Below, in pieces: positions 17,712-27,668 of a stretch of DNA of 64,000 bases. The notes beneath the pieces are model-generated. The model was not told the DNA's origin and searched no databases. It worked only from the letters and a program-made list of their open reading frames with translations. The position numbers and the translations under genes are program-made. Each line of letters begins with the position of its first letter. Position 1 is the stretch's first letter. This DNA is from Bilifractor porci. GTDB taxonomy: Bacteria; Bacillota; Clostridia; Lachnospirales; Lachnospiraceae. Location: positions 124,001-188,000 of the forward strand of contig NZ_VUMV01000003.1 in assembly GCF_009696005.1 (NCBI RefSeq), written 5' to 3'.

Positions 17712-18852
17712 GCCGGAGCGCGGGCAGCAGCTCCCGCAGCGCCTCCAGCGTATAATCTATTTCCTCCGGCCGCGTCATGTCCGAGAAGCTGAACCGGACC
17801 GCGGATTCCATTTCCTCTCTGGGACACCGGACAGCCGTAAGCGTCGGGCTTCCGGATCTCTTATGGCTGGAACAGGCGCTTCCGGCAGACACATAGATGC
17901 CCCTGTCTTCCAGCGCATGCAGAAGAACCTCACTCCTGACCTTCAGGAAGGAGGCATTCAGGATATGCGGCGCCGCCTCCGCCGGATCGGAAGGCCCGTG
18001 GATAACTACCTGGTCCAGTCCCGAAAGGCCGTCCGCCAGTCTCTTCCGGAGCGCGTACATATGGGTCCTGTTCTCCTCCAGATGATCATACATCATGCGC
18101 GCGGCGAGCCCCAGGCCCGCAATTCCGGGAACATTGTCTGTCCCGGAACGCATACCGGACTGCTGTCCGCCGCCGTAAATCAGCGGGCGGAGACGCACGC
18201 GGTCGTTGACATACAGGAAACCGACGCCCTTCGGGCCGTGAATCTTATGGCCGCTGGCCGAAAGCATATCGATCCCCATCCTGCCGGGCAGAATCCGGCA
18301 CTTGCCGAAAGCCTGGATGGCATCTACATGAAAAACCGTGTCCGGATTTGTCTCGTGGACGATCCGGGCAATCTCTTCGATTGGCTCGATTGTCCCGATC
18401 TCGTTATTCACCATCATGACAGAAACCAGAAGGGTGTCCTTTCGGACTGCCTGGCGGAGTTCCTCCGGATGGACGCGCCCCTCCCGATCCACAGGCAGAA
18501 CCGTCAGGTCAAAGCCCATGTCATGCAGCGCCGATGCCGGAGCCGATACCGCGGGATGCTCCACCGCGCTGATAATAAAATGGCCGCCCGTTCTCCTGTG
18601 CGCCATGGCAGTCCCTGCCAGCGCCCAGTTATTGGATTCTGTCCCGCCGGAAGTATAGTAAATTTCCCTCTCGTTTACTTTGAGAATATCCGCCAGAATC
18701 TCCGTGGTTCTCCGGATATACTGCTCCGCCTCCACTCCCTTCCTGTGAAGAGAAGAAGGATTTCCGTAATCCTCCAGAAGTGTTTTCCGTATCAGGTCTG
18801 CCACTTCGGGATAACAGCGGGTTGTCGCTCCATTGTCCAGATACGCTTCCAT
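17695..18852 (-). CDS. cysteine desulfurase (NifS/IscS family), sulfur donor to ThiI
   Basis: A PLP enzyme that removes sulfur from cysteine as a persulfide. Visible features are the N-terminal YLDNGATT, HVDAIQAFGK, the PLP lysine in SASGHKIHGPKG (Lys203), and the persulfide-forming Cys327 in SAGSACSSH. It is 385 residues long. The start ATG 18852 follows AAAGGAG. Position directly before a ThiI lacking the rhodanese domain matches the Bacillus NifZ-ThiI pair, so a dedicated 4-thiouridine role is likely, although a contribution to iron-sulfur assembly is not excluded. The gene end is duplicated downstream. Confidence 0.93.
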   Translation of the reverse strand: MEAYLDNGATTRCYPEVADLIRKTLLEDYGNPSSLHRKGVEAEQYIRRTTEILADILKVNEREIYYTSGGTESNNWALAGTAMAHRRTGGHFIISAVEHPAVSAPASALHDMGFDLTVLPVDREGRVHPEELRQAVRKDTLLVSVMMVNNEIGTIEPIEEIARIVHETNPDTVFHVDAIQAFGKCRILPGRMGIDMLSASGHKIHGPKGVGFLYVNDRVRLRPLIYGGGQQSGMRSGTDNVPGIAGLGLAARMMYDHLEENRTHMYALRKRLADGLSGLDQVVIHGPSDPAEAAPHILNASFLKVRSEVLLHALEDRGIYVSAGSACSSHKRSGSPTLTAVRCPREEMESAVRFSFSDMTRPEEIDYTLEALRELLPALRRFTRR

Positions 18853-18925
18853 GCGTTCTCCTTTTCGGCTGAAATTTTCGCAGCGGTTTCTGCGCATAAA
18901 ACGGCTGCCGGCCAAACTGCACTCT

Positions 18926-19666
18926 TTAGTCTGTCTCCAGAAGATACATCAGGATAGAAAGCACTGTCATTCCGGCCGTCTCCGTGCGGAGAATCCGTTT
19001 CCCCAGCGTAACCGGCAGAAACCCTGCTTCCTGTGCCTCTTCCACCTCTGTTTCCTCAAAGCCGCCTTCCGGACCGATCAGAACCGCGACAGAATCTCCC
19101 GGCCGTACGGAGGAAAAAATTTTCCTTGTACCGGACATTCCTTCCGTGTTTTCATAGGGAATCAGCCGGACATCCATGTCCTGCGCCTCTCGCAGCGCAT
19201 CCTGAAAACTGCAGGGCGGCTTCACTTCCGGTACGATCATTCTCTTTGACTGCTTTGCCGCGCTGGCCGCGACGGTATTCCAGCGGACCGCCTTGTTTGC
19301 CGCCCGCCTTTCATCCAGCTTTACCACACATCTCTTGGACACCACAGGCACAACCGCATACGCGCCCAACTCTACCGCCTTCTGGATCACCGTCTCCATC
19401 TTATCACTTTTCGGCAGACACTGAAACAGCGTAATCCGGGAGGGCAGCTCCTTTCCCGGTTTCTGGGCGTCCAGAACCCTGGCTGTCACCTCCTCTTCCG
19501 AGAGATGCTCGATCTGACAAGTATATTCCCATTCATCCCCGCAGGCAACCAGAATCTGCTCTCCCGGTCGCATCCGGAGCACGCTGCGGATGTGCCGTAC
19601 ATCTTCTCCGGCAATTCTCACCATTCCGTCCCGGATCTGCTGCTTCTCCACAAAAAACCGATACAT
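18926..19666 (-). CDS. rsmE: 16S rRNA (uracil1498-N3)-methyltransferase RsmE
   Basis: A 246-residue SPOUT-class methyltransferase that methylates U1498 of 16S rRNA in the assembled small subunit. The N-terminal PUA-like part starts MYRFFVEKQQI and contains HIRSVLRMRPGE. The C-terminal SAM-binding knot has LIGPEGGFEETE and LGKRILRTETA, which define the family. It follows prmA by 6 bp (GAGG nine bases before ATG), a common arrangement at the end of dnaK operons in Firmicutes. Confidence 0.95.
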   Translation of the reverse strand: MYRFFVEKQQIRDGMVRIAGEDVRHIRSVLRMRPGEQILVACGDEWEYTCQIEHLSEEEVTARVLDAQKPGKELPSRITLFQCLPKSDKMETVIQKAVELGAYAVVPVVSKRCVVKLDERRAANKAVRWNTVAASAAKQSKRMIVPEVKPPCSFQDALREAQDMDVRLIPYENTEGMSGTRKIFSSVRPGDSVAVLIGPEGGFEETEVEEAQEAGFLPVTLGKRILRTETAGMTVLSILMYLLETD

Positions 19667-19672
19667 GCCGTT

Positions 19673-20626
19673 TTACCTCTGTACCGTAACCGACATCCAC
19701 TCGCCCTGCTGCGTGGTCTCCACAGGATGCAGACCGGCTTTCTCCGCCGCGCGGATTACCTTCGGCTCCTGTCCCTGAAGAATCCCGGACGTAATGCATA
19801 CGCCGCCCGGCTTCAGGGCGCGTGCCACCGCAGGCATAAGAGGAACCAGGACATCCGCCAGAATGTTGGCAGTCACAACATCGTAGGCATTTTCTCCCAC
19901 GGTGCGCTGTACTTCCGGGTCGTCAATCAGATTGCCGATGATCATCTCAAAGGCATCCTCCGGAATCCCATTGGCTTTTTTGTTGTCCGAGACTGCCGGG
20001 ACCGCGCACGGATCCAGATCCGTGCCCACCGCGTGAGCCGCTCCCAGCTTCAGGGCAATAATGGAAAGGATGCCGCTGCCTGTCCCCACATCCAGAAGCC
20101 TTGTTCCGGCGTTTACATACTTTTTCAGCTGACGGATGCACAGCTGGGTCGTTTCATGCATGCCTGTCCCGAAGGCTGTCCCGGGATCGATGTGAAGAAT
20201 CAGCCTGTCCCTGTCTTCCTCCCTGACTTTCTCCCAGGACGGAATGACCAGGATATCATCAATATAGAACTGCTTAAAATATTTTTTCCAGTTATTGATC
20301 CAGTCCGTATCCTCTGTCTCGGAAATTTCCAGGGTTCCCGCCCCGATATCACAATAGGCGCGCAGCTTTTCCAGCTCCGCGCGGACATTCCTCATAATCC
20401 CGTCCACATCGTCCTTTTCCGGATCCAGATAAAAATCCAGCCAGGCAATCCCGTCGTCTGTCTCCGGCATCGGGGCAATGTCCACGAACATCTGTGCTTT
20501 TTCCGCATCCGTGAGCGGAACCTTGTCTTCAATCTGGGCGCCCTCAATACCGCAGTCATACAGTGCGGATATCACAATATCCTCGGCGCTCTCCAGCGTT
20601 TTCAGACGGAACTTTTTCCACTTCAT
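19673..20626 (-). CDS. prmA: ribosomal protein L11 methyltransferase PrmA
   Basis: PrmA trimethylates ribosomal protein L11. The 317-residue product has an N-terminal substrate-recognition domain and a C-terminal SAM domain with FGTGMHETT, LLDVGTGSGILSI and the catalytic-loop motif VTANILADVLVPL. The ATG at 20626 lies 2 bp after the dnaJ stop with GAGG 7 bases upstream inside dnaJ. A TTG at 20632 has no usable ribosome site. It is cotranscribed with dnaJ. Confidence 0.95.
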   Translation of the reverse strand: MKWKKFRLKTLESAEDIVISALYDCGIEGAQIEDKVPLTDAEKAQMFVDIAPMPETDDGIAWLDFYLDPEKDDVDGIMRNVRAELEKLRAYCDIGAGTLEISETEDTDWINNWKKYFKQFYIDDILVIPSWEKVREEDRDRLILHIDPGTAFGTGMHETTQLCIRQLKKYVNAGTRLLDVGTGSGILSIIALKLGAAHAVGTDLDPCAVPAVSDNKKANGIPEDAFEMIIGNLIDDPEVQRTVGENAYDVVTANILADVLVPLMPAVARALKPGGVCITSGILQGQEPKVIRAAEKAGLHPVETTQQGEWMSVTVQR

Positions 20627-20628
20627 GG

Positions 20629-21801
20629 TCAATCCTCTTCAAATTTTTCTTTCATTTTTTCACGGAAGGTCTTTTTCTTTTTCCCTTCCTTTTCCCTGCC
20701 GTTATCCGCGCCATCCCTGTTTCCGCAGGCCGCGTCGAACTCCCGCAGCGCTTCTTTCGCCTCCGCGCTCAGTCCGGTCGGGGTCTGCACAATCAGCGTG
20801 ACATACTGGTCGCCGCGCACATTCTTATTATGCAGGGAAGGAACACCCTTGCCGCGCAGGCGGATCCTGGTATCGGTCTGTGTTCCCGGCTTTACCGAAT
20901 AGACCACTTCCCCGTCCACCGTGTTGATCCGGATATCTCCTCCCAGGGCTGCCTGCGCAAAGGTAATTGGCGCCGTGGAGAAAATATTTACGCCGTCTCT
21001 CTGGAAAATCGGGTGCGGCGCAACGACAACCTGGACCAGGAGATCCCCTCTGGGTCCACCGTTGACGCCCGGTTCTCCCTTGTCCCGGATCCGGATGCTC
21101 TGCCCGTCATCAATTCCCGCGGGAACCGCCACCTGGATCTTTTTGCGGCCGGAGGTATAGCCTGTGCCGTGGCAGTCGGGGCACTTCTCGCGGATGATTT
21201 TTCCGCTGCCTCCGCACTGCGGACAGGTCTCAATATTCTGTATCATGCCGAACATGGACTGCTGGGTATGTCTGATCTGCCCGGTTCCGTGACAGTTCGG
21301 GCAGGTTTCCGGTGAAGTCCCCGGCTTTGCCCCGGATCCCCCACAGGTTCTGCAGGTATCCTTCAGCGTAATCTCCAGATCCTTTGTGCAGCCGAATACG
21401 GCTTCTTCAAAGGTCAGGTGTACAACCACCCGGAGGTTCGAGCCTCTCTGAGGTCCGTTATTATTTCTGGACGACCGGCCGCCGCCGAAAATATCCCCGA
21501 AGAAATCCCCGAAAATATCCCCCATGTCCATGCCGGAAAAGTCAAATCCCCCGGCACCGCCGGCGCCGCCGTTTTCAAACGCGGCATGGCCGTACTGGTC
21601 ATAGGCCCGGCGCTTGTCCGGATCACTCAGGACACTGTAGGCCTCCGTCGCCTCCTTGAACTTTTCTTCCGCCACTTTATCACCGGGATTCATATCCGGG
21701 TGATATTTTTTTGCCAGTTTTCTGTACGCGTGCTTCAGAGTCTCATCATCCGCATTTCTGTCTACTCCAAGCACCTCATAATAATCGCGTTTCTCCGCCA
21801 T
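20629..21801 (-). CDS. dnaJ: chaperone DnaJ (type I Hsp40)
   Basis: This co-chaperone stimulates DnaK ATPase and delivers unfolded clients. The 390-residue protein has the J domain with HPD in [11 protein letters not shown] (about 32-42), a Gly/Phe-rich linker, the zinc domain of four CxxCxGxG-like repeats ([32 protein letters not shown]), and the C-terminal client domain. A Lys/Glu-rich tail ends the protein. ATG 21801 follows AGGAG by 8 bases; the longer in-frame start at 21837 adds unconserved residues. Confidence 0.98.
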   Translation of the reverse strand: MAEKRDYYEVLGVDRNADDETLKHAYRKLAKKYHPDMNPGDKVAEEKFKEATEAYSVLSDPDKRRAYDQYGHAAFENGGAGGAGGFDFSGMDMGDIFGDFFGDIFGGGRSSRNNNGPQRGSNLRVVVHLTFEEAVFGCTKDLEITLKDTCRTCGGSGAKPGTSPETCPNCHGTGQIRHTQQSMFGMIQNIETCPQCGGSGKIIREKCPDCHGTGYTSGRKKIQVAVPAGIDDGQSIRIRDKGEPGVNGGPRGDLLVQVVVAPHPIFQRDGVNIFSTAPITFAQAALGGDIRINTVDGEVVYSVKPGTQTDTRIRLRGKGVPSLHNKNVRGDQYVTLIVQTPTGLSAEAKEALREFDAACGNRDGADNGREKEGKKKKTFREKMKEKFEED

Positions 21802-21860
21802 TGTCTGAACTCCTAACCTGAGATATCCGCCGGACACGCCGGTCTGTACAGACAGAAAAC

Positions 21861-21900
21861 AGGGGCTGCTGGCCAGGATCTCCCGGCAGCAGTCCCTTTT
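21861..21900 (-). other. intra-operon hairpin between dnaK and dnaJ
   Basis: GGGACTGCTG and CAGCAGCCCC arms with a GC-rich interior, followed on the minus strand by TGTTTTCTG. A partial terminator or mRNA-stabilising stem that could lower dnaJ expression relative to dnaK. A 12-bp palindrome, GTCTGTACAGAC, follows at 21842-21853. Confidence 0.6.
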
Positions 21901-21924
21901 CCTATCCTGTTAGCTTAACGTTTT

Positions 21925-23802
21925 TTACACTTCTTTATAATCGGCATCTACCACGTCGTCGTTTCCGCCCTGGCCGCCGCCCTGCTGGGTGCCGCCGGAT
22001 GTCTGTCCGCCCTGCGGTCCCTGGCCGCCGCCGTTTTGCTGCATGTTCTCATACATCTTTGTAAACAGATTCTGTGCGGAGTTCATAACCTTCTCACGCG
22101 CCGCCTTGATATCCGTAACCTGTGCATCCGTCAGATTATCTGCCGGAGCCTTTGCCAGAAGATCCTTCAGCGCGTTCAGGTCTGCCTCGACTGTCGCCTT
22201 CTCGTCTGCGGATACCTTGTCGCCGGCCTCCTGCAGCGCCTTCTCGATCTGGAACACGGTAGCGTCCGCGTCGTTCCTTGTATCAATGGCTTCCTTACGC
22301 TTCTTGTCTTCCTCCTCGTATTTTGCCGCTTCCTTTACCGCCTTGTCAATATCCTCTTCGGACATATTGGATCCGGCGGTAATGGTGATGTGCTGCTCCT
22401 TGCCTGTGCCCAGGTCCTTGGCGGAAACATTTACAATACCGTTTGCGTCAATATCGAAGGTAACCTCGATCTGCGGAACGCCGCGTCTTGCCGGCGGGAT
22501 TCCGTCCAGACGGAACTGACCGAGGGACTTGTTATCCCTCGCGAACTTACGCTCGCCCTGTACGACATTGATATCCACGGCTGTCTGGTTATCCGCCGCA
22601 GTAGAGAAAATCTGGCTCTTCTTGGTCGGGATGGTTGTATTTCTCTCAATCAGAGGTGTCGCGATTCCTCCCATTGTCTCGATGGACAGTGTCAGCGGAG
22701 TGACATCCAGCAGAAGGATATCTCCTGCCCCTGCGTCTCCTGCCAGCTTGCCGCCCTGGATGGAAGCGCCGATGGCAACACACTCATCCGGGTTCAGAGA
22801 CTTGCTGGGCTCGTGGCCGGTCAGCTGTTTTACCTTCTCCTGCACAGCAGGGATACGTGTAGATCCTCCGACCAGAAGGACTTTGCCCAGGTCAGAAGCA
22901 TTCAGTCCCGCGTCGCCTAAAGCCTTTCTTACCGGCTCTGCCGTCATCTCTACCAGATCCGCGGTCAGCTCGTCAAATTTAGCTTTTGTCAGGTTCATGT
23001 CCAGATGCTTTGCGCCGTTCGCGTCCGCAGTGATAAACGGAAGGTTGATGTTGGTTGTGGAAGCGCTGGACAGCTCTTTCTTTGCTTTCTCGGCAGCCTC
23101 ACGGATACGCTGCATAGCCATCTTGTCTCCGGTAAGGTCTATGCCTTCCTGTTTCTTAAACTCCTCGACGATGTAATTGGCAACCTTCTGGTCAAAATCA
23201 TCACCGCCCAGGTGGTTGTTTCCTGCGGTGGCAAGGACCTCTATGACACCGTCGCCGATCTCGATAATGGAAACATCAAAGGTACCACCGCCAAGGTCGT
23301 ATACCATGACCTTCTGTTCCTTTTCGTTATCCAGCCCGTATGCCAGCGCCGCCGCTGTCGGCTCGTTGATGATACGTTTTACATCAAGTCCTGCGATTTT
23401 GCCCGCGTCCTTAGTTGCCTGACGCTGCGCGTCATTGAAATATGCCGGGCAGGTAATCACTGCTTCTGTAACCTTTTCTCCCAGATACCCTTCCGCGTCG
23501 CTTTTCAGCTTCTGCAGAATCATGGCGGAGATTTCCTGTGGGGAATACTGCTTTCCGTCAATATTTACCCTGTAATCGGAACCCATGTGACGCTTGATGG
23601 AAGAAACTGTCCGGTCCGCGTTGGTCACTGCCTGACGCTTTGCCGGCTCTCCGACCAGACGCTCCCCTGTTTTTGTAAAAGCAACCACAGAAGGTGTGGT
23701 CCTGCTTCCTTCCGAGTTTGCGATAACGGTTGGCTTTCCGCCTTCCATAACAGCTACACAGCTGTTTGTTGTACCAAGATCAATACCTATAATCTTACTC
23801 AT
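21925..23802 (-). CDS. dnaK: chaperone DnaK (Hsp70)
   Basis: The main Hsp70, 625 residues. The ATPase domain opens with [17 protein letters not shown] (5-21), contains the [11 protein letters not shown] phosphate motif and ends in the [17 protein letters not shown] linker region. The substrate-binding domain and a helical lid follow. The tail is Gly/Gln-rich and ends [12 protein letters not shown]. The large deletion in the ATPase domain typical of Gram-positive DnaK relative to E. coli fits the length. Start ATG 23802 follows GGAGG by 8 bases. Third gene of the CIRCE-controlled hrcA operon. Confidence 0.99.
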   Translation of the reverse strand: MSKIIGIDLGTTNSCVAVMEGGKPTVIANSEGSRTTPSVVAFTKTGERLVGEPAKRQAVTNADRTVSSIKRHMGSDYRVNIDGKQYSPQEISAMILQKLKSDAEGYLGEKVTEAVITCPAYFNDAQRQATKDAGKIAGLDVKRIINEPTAAALAYGLDNEKEQKVMVYDLGGGTFDVSIIEIGDGVIEVLATAGNNHLGGDDFDQKVANYIVEEFKKQEGIDLTGDKMAMQRIREAAEKAKKELSSASTTNINLPFITADANGAKHLDMNLTKAKFDELTADLVEMTAEPVRKALGDAGLNASDLGKVLLVGGSTRIPAVQEKVKQLTGHEPSKSLNPDECVAIGASIQGGKLAGDAGAGDILLLDVTPLTLSIETMGGIATPLIERNTTIPTKKSQIFSTAADNQTAVDINVVQGERKFARDNKSLGQFRLDGIPPARRGVPQIEVTFDIDANGIVNVSAKDLGTGKEQHITITAGSNMSEEDIDKAVKEAAKYEEEDKKRKEAIDTRNDADATVFQIEKALQEAGDKVSADEKATVEADLNALKDLLAKAPADNLTDAQVTDIKAAREKVMNSAQNLFTKMYENMQQNGGGQGPQGGQTSGGTQQGGGQGGNDDVVDADYKEV

Positions 23803-23902
23803 GATTTTTTCCTCCTGAAATATTCTGAAACTGTCTGATATAGTTCTGTTTTCCCTGTTCATCTATGGTAATCCGTCGGCCCGAAAGCCTCCGGCTGCCT
23901 GC

Positions 23903-24592
23903 TTAATTTGCTACCTTGACCATGCTGTGACGGACAACGGTATCTTTATATTTATAACCCTTCTGCAGCTCCTGGGTAATAATGCCCTCGCCGACATCCG
24001 GGTTTTCCTCATGCATCACGGCGTTATGGAGATTCGGATCAAATTCCTTTCCTTCCGCCTCAATGGCGGTAACGCCCAGATCAGCAAGAATGGTCTCCAG
24101 CTGCTTGTACACCTTATTCATTCCCTCTACAAAGGGATCGGAAGCATCCGCCCCGGCCAGGCCGCGCTCAAAGTTATCCACCACCGGAAGGATCTTTTCA
24201 ATGACATCCGTGGCACCCATATCAAACATGGCGGCCTTTTCTTTTTCCGTCCGTTTCCGGAAATTTTCAAATTCCGCCATCTGCCGCTGTACGCGGTCTG
24301 TCAGCTCCTCTATTTTCTCGTCCTTCTTGTCTTTCTTCTTTTTGAAAAACCCTCCGGAACTTTTTCCTTCCCCTTCTACACTCCGGAAATCCGCGTCTAC
24401 GGCAGAAGCCTTTTCCTCTTCCGTAACCGGCTCCTCTTCCGCGGCGCCGTCTGCTTCTTTTTGGGCTTCGGAGGCCTTGGCTTCCTCCGTCCCGGCAGCG
24501 GCATCCGCCTTCTGATCCGTTTCCGTTTTTTCTTTCTCCGGTTCCGGAGCGGTATTCTCTCCGCCGGGCTGCTTGAACTCTTCTTCTGCCAT
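23903..24592 (-). CDS. grpE: nucleotide exchange factor GrpE
   Basis: GrpE releases ADP from DnaK. The 229-residue protein is longer than usual because of a low-complexity Ala/Glu/Lys-rich N terminus (about 1-85). The conserved coiled coil follows (QMAEFENFRKRTEKEK), then the beta domain with GVTAIEAEGKEFDPNLHNAVMH split around 175-196 and the terminal RHSMVKVAN. The charged N-terminal extension is probably disordered. It lies 35 bp after hrcA in the standard operon order. Confidence 0.97.
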   Translation of the reverse strand: MAEEEFKQPGGENTAPEPEKEKTETDQKADAAAGTEEAKASEAQKEADGAAEEEPVTEEEKASAVDADFRSVEGEGKSSGGFFKKKKDKKDEKIEELTDRVQRQMAEFENFRKRTEKEKAAMFDMGATDVIEKILPVVDNFERGLAGADASDPFVEGMNKVYKQLETILADLGVTAIEAEGKEFDPNLHNAVMHEENPDVGEGIITQELQKGYKYKDTVVRHSMVKVAN

Positions 24593-24627
24593 ATCTTTCT
24601 ACCTCTTTTCCACACCGGTTCTCCGGT

Positions 24628-25746
24628 CTATTTTTCCTCCTGCCCGGATGCTCCCGGCTCTTCCCCGCCGGAAGAAGGTCCTTCCAGCTGGGCGTCTCCG
24701 TTCCCGAACAGCTCATTCATCTGTGTCTTCAGTGTCCGCAGGTTTTCTACGACATTCTTGTAATCCATCCTTCTGGGCCCCACGATTGCCACGGTTCCCA
24801 TCATCCCGTTCCCAAGTTTGTACTTGGCGGTAACTACGGAACAGTCCTGCATATTAGCCAGCGGCGACTCCTTTCCGATGAAAGCCTGGATATCTGTGCC
24901 GCTTTCCTTGTTTTCCGCGTCCGCCTCGCGGATCATTTCCGCCAGTTCTTTTTTATCCTCGAACGCGTAGATCAACTCCTTCGCCTTGCTGGAATCCGCA
25001 AGCTCCGGATAATCAAAAATATTCGTGGCACCGCTGGTATAAATTGGGAAGTCCTCCTCATCCGGCTGAATTGCTTCCGCAACGGCATCCACCACTCTGG
25101 CTATTACCTCACTGTGAATTCCCGCCTGCTGTTTCATCCGGGTAATCATATCCAGATTGATCTCCCCGATTGTCTTGCCGCAGAGCTGGTTATTCAGCAA
25201 CATATTCAGCCGGACTGTCTGATCCTCATCTACAGGATCCGTCAGGCGGATCATCTGGTTTTTCACCAGGTTGCCTTCCGCGACAATCGTTGCCAGCAGC
25301 TGGTCCTCTCCCACCCTGGACAACTGTATAAACTTAATGCTGTTCTGGTGATAGGAAGGCCCCGCAATCATCGTCGCGTAGTTTGTGTTCTTTGCCAGCA
25401 CCTGGACAATTTGCTTCAGCACTTTTTCCAGCCTGTCTGTCTTCTCAATGACCATCTTGCTGGCTTCCTGGCTGACATGGTTCTGCTGCGCCTGCTGCTG
25501 GATCAGTTCATTCACATAAAGCCTGTAGCCCTTATCGGAAGGAATCCGCCCCGCAGAGGTGTGCGGCTGAACAATATACCCCATTTCCTCCAGATCCGAC
25601 ATCTCGTTCCGGATGGTTGCAGAGCTTAAATTCAGGTCCGTGTACTTGGAAATGGTACGCGACCCCACCGGCTCCCCTGTTTCCAGGTAGGTCTGAATGA
25701 TTGCCCGTAAAATTATTTTTTTTCTGTCATCCAATTCCATACCCAT
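24628..25746 (-). CDS. hrcA: heat-inducible transcription repressor HrcA
   Basis: HrcA represses groESL and dnaK operons by binding CIRCE, with activity assisted by GroEL. The 372-residue protein has the N-terminal winged helix (LDDRKKIILRAIIQTYLETG, then SSATIRNEMSDLE), the IMPDH-like loop region and the C-terminal dimerisation part. The start is ATG 25746, nine bases after AAAGGA; an upstream in-frame ATG at 25842 lies inside the promoter and so cannot be used. A perfect CIRCE at 25773-25799 makes the gene autoregulated. Confidence 0.97.
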   Translation of the reverse strand: MGMELDDRKKIILRAIIQTYLETGEPVGSRTISKYTDLNLSSATIRNEMSDLEEMGYIVQPHTSAGRIPSDKGYRLYVNELIQQQAQQNHVSQEASKMVIEKTDRLEKVLKQIVQVLAKNTNYATMIAGPSYHQNSIKFIQLSRVGEDQLLATIVAEGNLVKNQMIRLTDPVDEDQTVRLNMLLNNQLCGKTIGEINLDMITRMKQQAGIHSEVIARVVDAVAEAIQPDEEDFPIYTSGATNIFDYPELADSSKAKELIYAFEDKKELAEMIREADAENKESGTDIQAFIGKESPLANMQDCSVVTAKYKLGNGMMGTVAIVGPRRMDYKNVVENLRTLKTQMNELFGNGDAQLEGPSSGGEEPGASGQEEK

Positions 25747-25772
25747 ATCGGAGTTTCCTTTCTTTTGAGCTG

Positions 25773-25799
25773 TTAGCACTCTTGTTTGTGGAGTGCTAA
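25773..25799 (-). promoter_or_regulatory. CIRCE operator of the hrcA-grpE-dnaK-dnaJ operon
   Basis: TTAGCACTC, nine bases, GAGTGCTAA: a perfect CIRCE, directly downstream of the promoter and 27 bp before the hrcA start. Confidence 0.98.
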
Positions 25800-25813
25800 C
25801 ATCTACGTACCAT

Positions 25814-25842
25814 AATATAGCGCTGACGAAAAAAAATGTCAA
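25814..25842 (-). promoter_or_regulatory. sigma-A promoter of the hrcA operon
   Basis: Consensus TTGACA (25837-25842), 17 bp, TATATT (25814-25819) on the minus strand. Confidence 0.9.
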
Positions 25843-25982
25843 CCTTTTTTTCTATATAAGTACAGTTTCTTCAAATTTCTGCTGGCGATGCAAGAATTGC
25901 TGAAAGCAACGGGGCAGCGCGAGGCCTTATACATTTCTACATATATAAGAAATGCTGTCAAATATGGGCATGCGGTGACGCG

Positions 25983-27668
25983 TCAGCTTTTCTGCTGCTG
26001 TTTCAATTTCCGGGCAAGCCCCTTCATTTCCCTGGCGCTCTCCAGGACCGCAGGCGTAATTTCCGCGCCTCCCAGAATGCGGGCAAGCTCACGGACGGAG
26101 TTTTCTTCGTCCAGCTCCCTGATATGTGTCGTCGTTCCGTTATTTTCTACTGTCTTGGAAATTTCAAAATGATGATCCGCCATGGCGGCGATCTGCGCCA
26201 GGTGCGTGATGCAGAGAACCTGGTGGCTCTTCCCGATTCCGGCCATCTTTTCCGAAACTCTCTGCGCTGTCCGTCCGCTGATTCCCGTATCAATTTCATC
26301 GAAAATCAGAGTCTCCGTCTCGTCCCTGTCGGCAAGAATGCTCTTTATCGCCAGCATAATCCGGGAGAGCTCTCCGCCGGAAACCACCTTGCTGAGAGGC
26401 TTCAGAGGTTCACCCGGATTCGTGGAAATCCGGAATTCTACGGCATCGTACCCGTTCCGGCCGTAACCCGGCGTCCTGGAAAACGCGATTTCAAAATCCG
26501 AGGACAAAAAGTTCAGCTCCTTCAGCCCCTCCCCGATCTGCGAAGCAAGGCTCCTGGCACATTCCTTTCTTTTTTCCGAAAGTTTTTCGCAGCTTTTTTC
26601 CAGCTTTTCCTCCGCCTTACGAAGTTCCTCTGTCAGTCTTGTTTTCTCTGCCTCGAAATTTTCCAGCTTCTGCAGCTTTTCCTGCTGCCTGTGCAGATAC
26701 TCTCCGATTTCTTCCAGAGTACTGCCGTACTTGGACTTCAGACGGTTCACCTGGTCCAGCCGGGTTTCCGTCTCATAAAAATCCTCCTCGGAGAACGTGA
26801 AATCCTCCAGATAGCCGGAGGCCTCACGGTTAAAATCATTCAGGAGGTTGTCGATGTCCCCCAGCGACCGCGCCAGTTCTTCCAGCTGACCGTCGAAATC
26901 CGCGATAGCATTAAGCTCCGATACCGCCTTTCCGACGGCGTCCCCGGCTCCCTCTTCATAACCGGTCAGCCGGTGTACTTCTCCAAGCGCCTCCGCGATT
27001 TTTTTCCCGTTTGCCATTTTGCGGTACGTCTTCTCCAGCTCCTCATCCTCACCCGGCTGAAGAGAAGCGTCCTCAATTTCCTTTATCTCATATTGAAGAA
27101 GAGAGCTTTCCCGCTCTCTCTCGCTCTCATCAATCTGGTAGTCCTCCAGCGCCTTCTTTACGCCGCGGTACTCCTTCCAGAGCAGAGCCGTTTCCTCCAG
27201 AAGTCCGGAAAGGCTGTCCTTTCCGTAGGCATCCAGAATTTCCAGCTGGCGGTCCGGGTAAAGAAGCGACTGATGCTCATGCTGCCCGTGAATATCCAGC
27301 AGCAGGGAAGAAATCCGTCTGACTCCTGCCGCCGTGGACGCTTCTCCGTTCAGGCGGAAGATACTGCGGCCGTCCTGTATTTTCCGGGTGATGATCAACA
27401 GTCCGTCCTCGGTTTCCACATCCATTTCCCGGAGACGTTCCAGCACTGCCGGGTTTTCCACGGCAAAGACCAGTTCTACCAGTCCCGGCTTCGAGTCATC
27501 ACGGAGCATTTCCCTGGACATCTTCTGGCCCAGGGCGAGGTTTACCGAGCCCAGAAGCATGGACTTTCCTGCCCCTGTTTCTCCGGTCAGAATGTTCAGG
27601 CCGGATCCGAAGGAAACCTCCGTCTCTTCTATCAGCCCGATATTTTTCACATGCAGCTCTGTAAGCAT
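25983..27668 (-). CDS. recN: DNA repair protein RecN
   Basis: An SMC-like ATPase that acts early at double-strand breaks and assists RecA. The 561-residue protein begins MLTELHVKNIGLIEE, has Walker A GETGAGKS at 29-36, long central coiled coils, and the C-terminal ABC signature and Walker B (SGGELSRIMLA, LIFDEIDTGISG). It starts immediately after the argR stop (TAA ATG), as in most Firmicutes. Last gene of the asp23-nusB-ispA operon. Confidence 0.97.
   Translation of the reverse strand: MLTELHVKNIGLIEETEVSFGSGLNILTGETGAGKSMLLGSVNLALGQKMSREMLRDDSKPGLVELVFAVENPAVLERLREMDVETEDGLLIITRKIQDGRSIFRLNGEASTAAGVRRISSLLLDIHGQHEHQSLLYPDRQLEILDAYGKDSLSGLLEETALLWKEYRGVKKALEDYQIDESERERESSLLQYEIKEIEDASLQPGEDEELEKTYRKMANGKKIAEALGEVHRLTGYEEGAGDAVGKAVSELNAIADFDGQLEELARSLGDIDNLLNDFNREASGYLEDFTFSEEDFYETETRLDQVNRLKSKYGSTLEEIGEYLHRQQEKLQKLENFEAEKTRLTEELRKAEEKLEKSCEKLSEKRKECARSLASQIGEGLKELNFLSSDFEIAFSRTPGYGRNGYDAVEFRISTNPGEPLKPLSKVVSGGELSRIMLAIKSILADRDETETLIFDEIDTGISGRTAQRVSEKMAGIGKSHQVLCITHLAQIAAMADHHFEISKTVENNGTTTHIRELDEENSVRELARILGGAEITPAVLESAREMKGLARKLKQQQKS

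Noticed and set aside
17552-17827. Minus-strand open frame with internally repeated peptide (FYKT...) after the desulfurase
   Set aside because: It runs across the end of the desulfurase in another frame and the repeat comes from the DNA duplication, not a coding selection signal.
24628-25842. Longer HrcA starting at ATG 25842
   Set aside because: That ATG lies in the -35 region, upstream of the predicted transcription start and the CIRCE operator; ATG 25746 has a good ribosome site.
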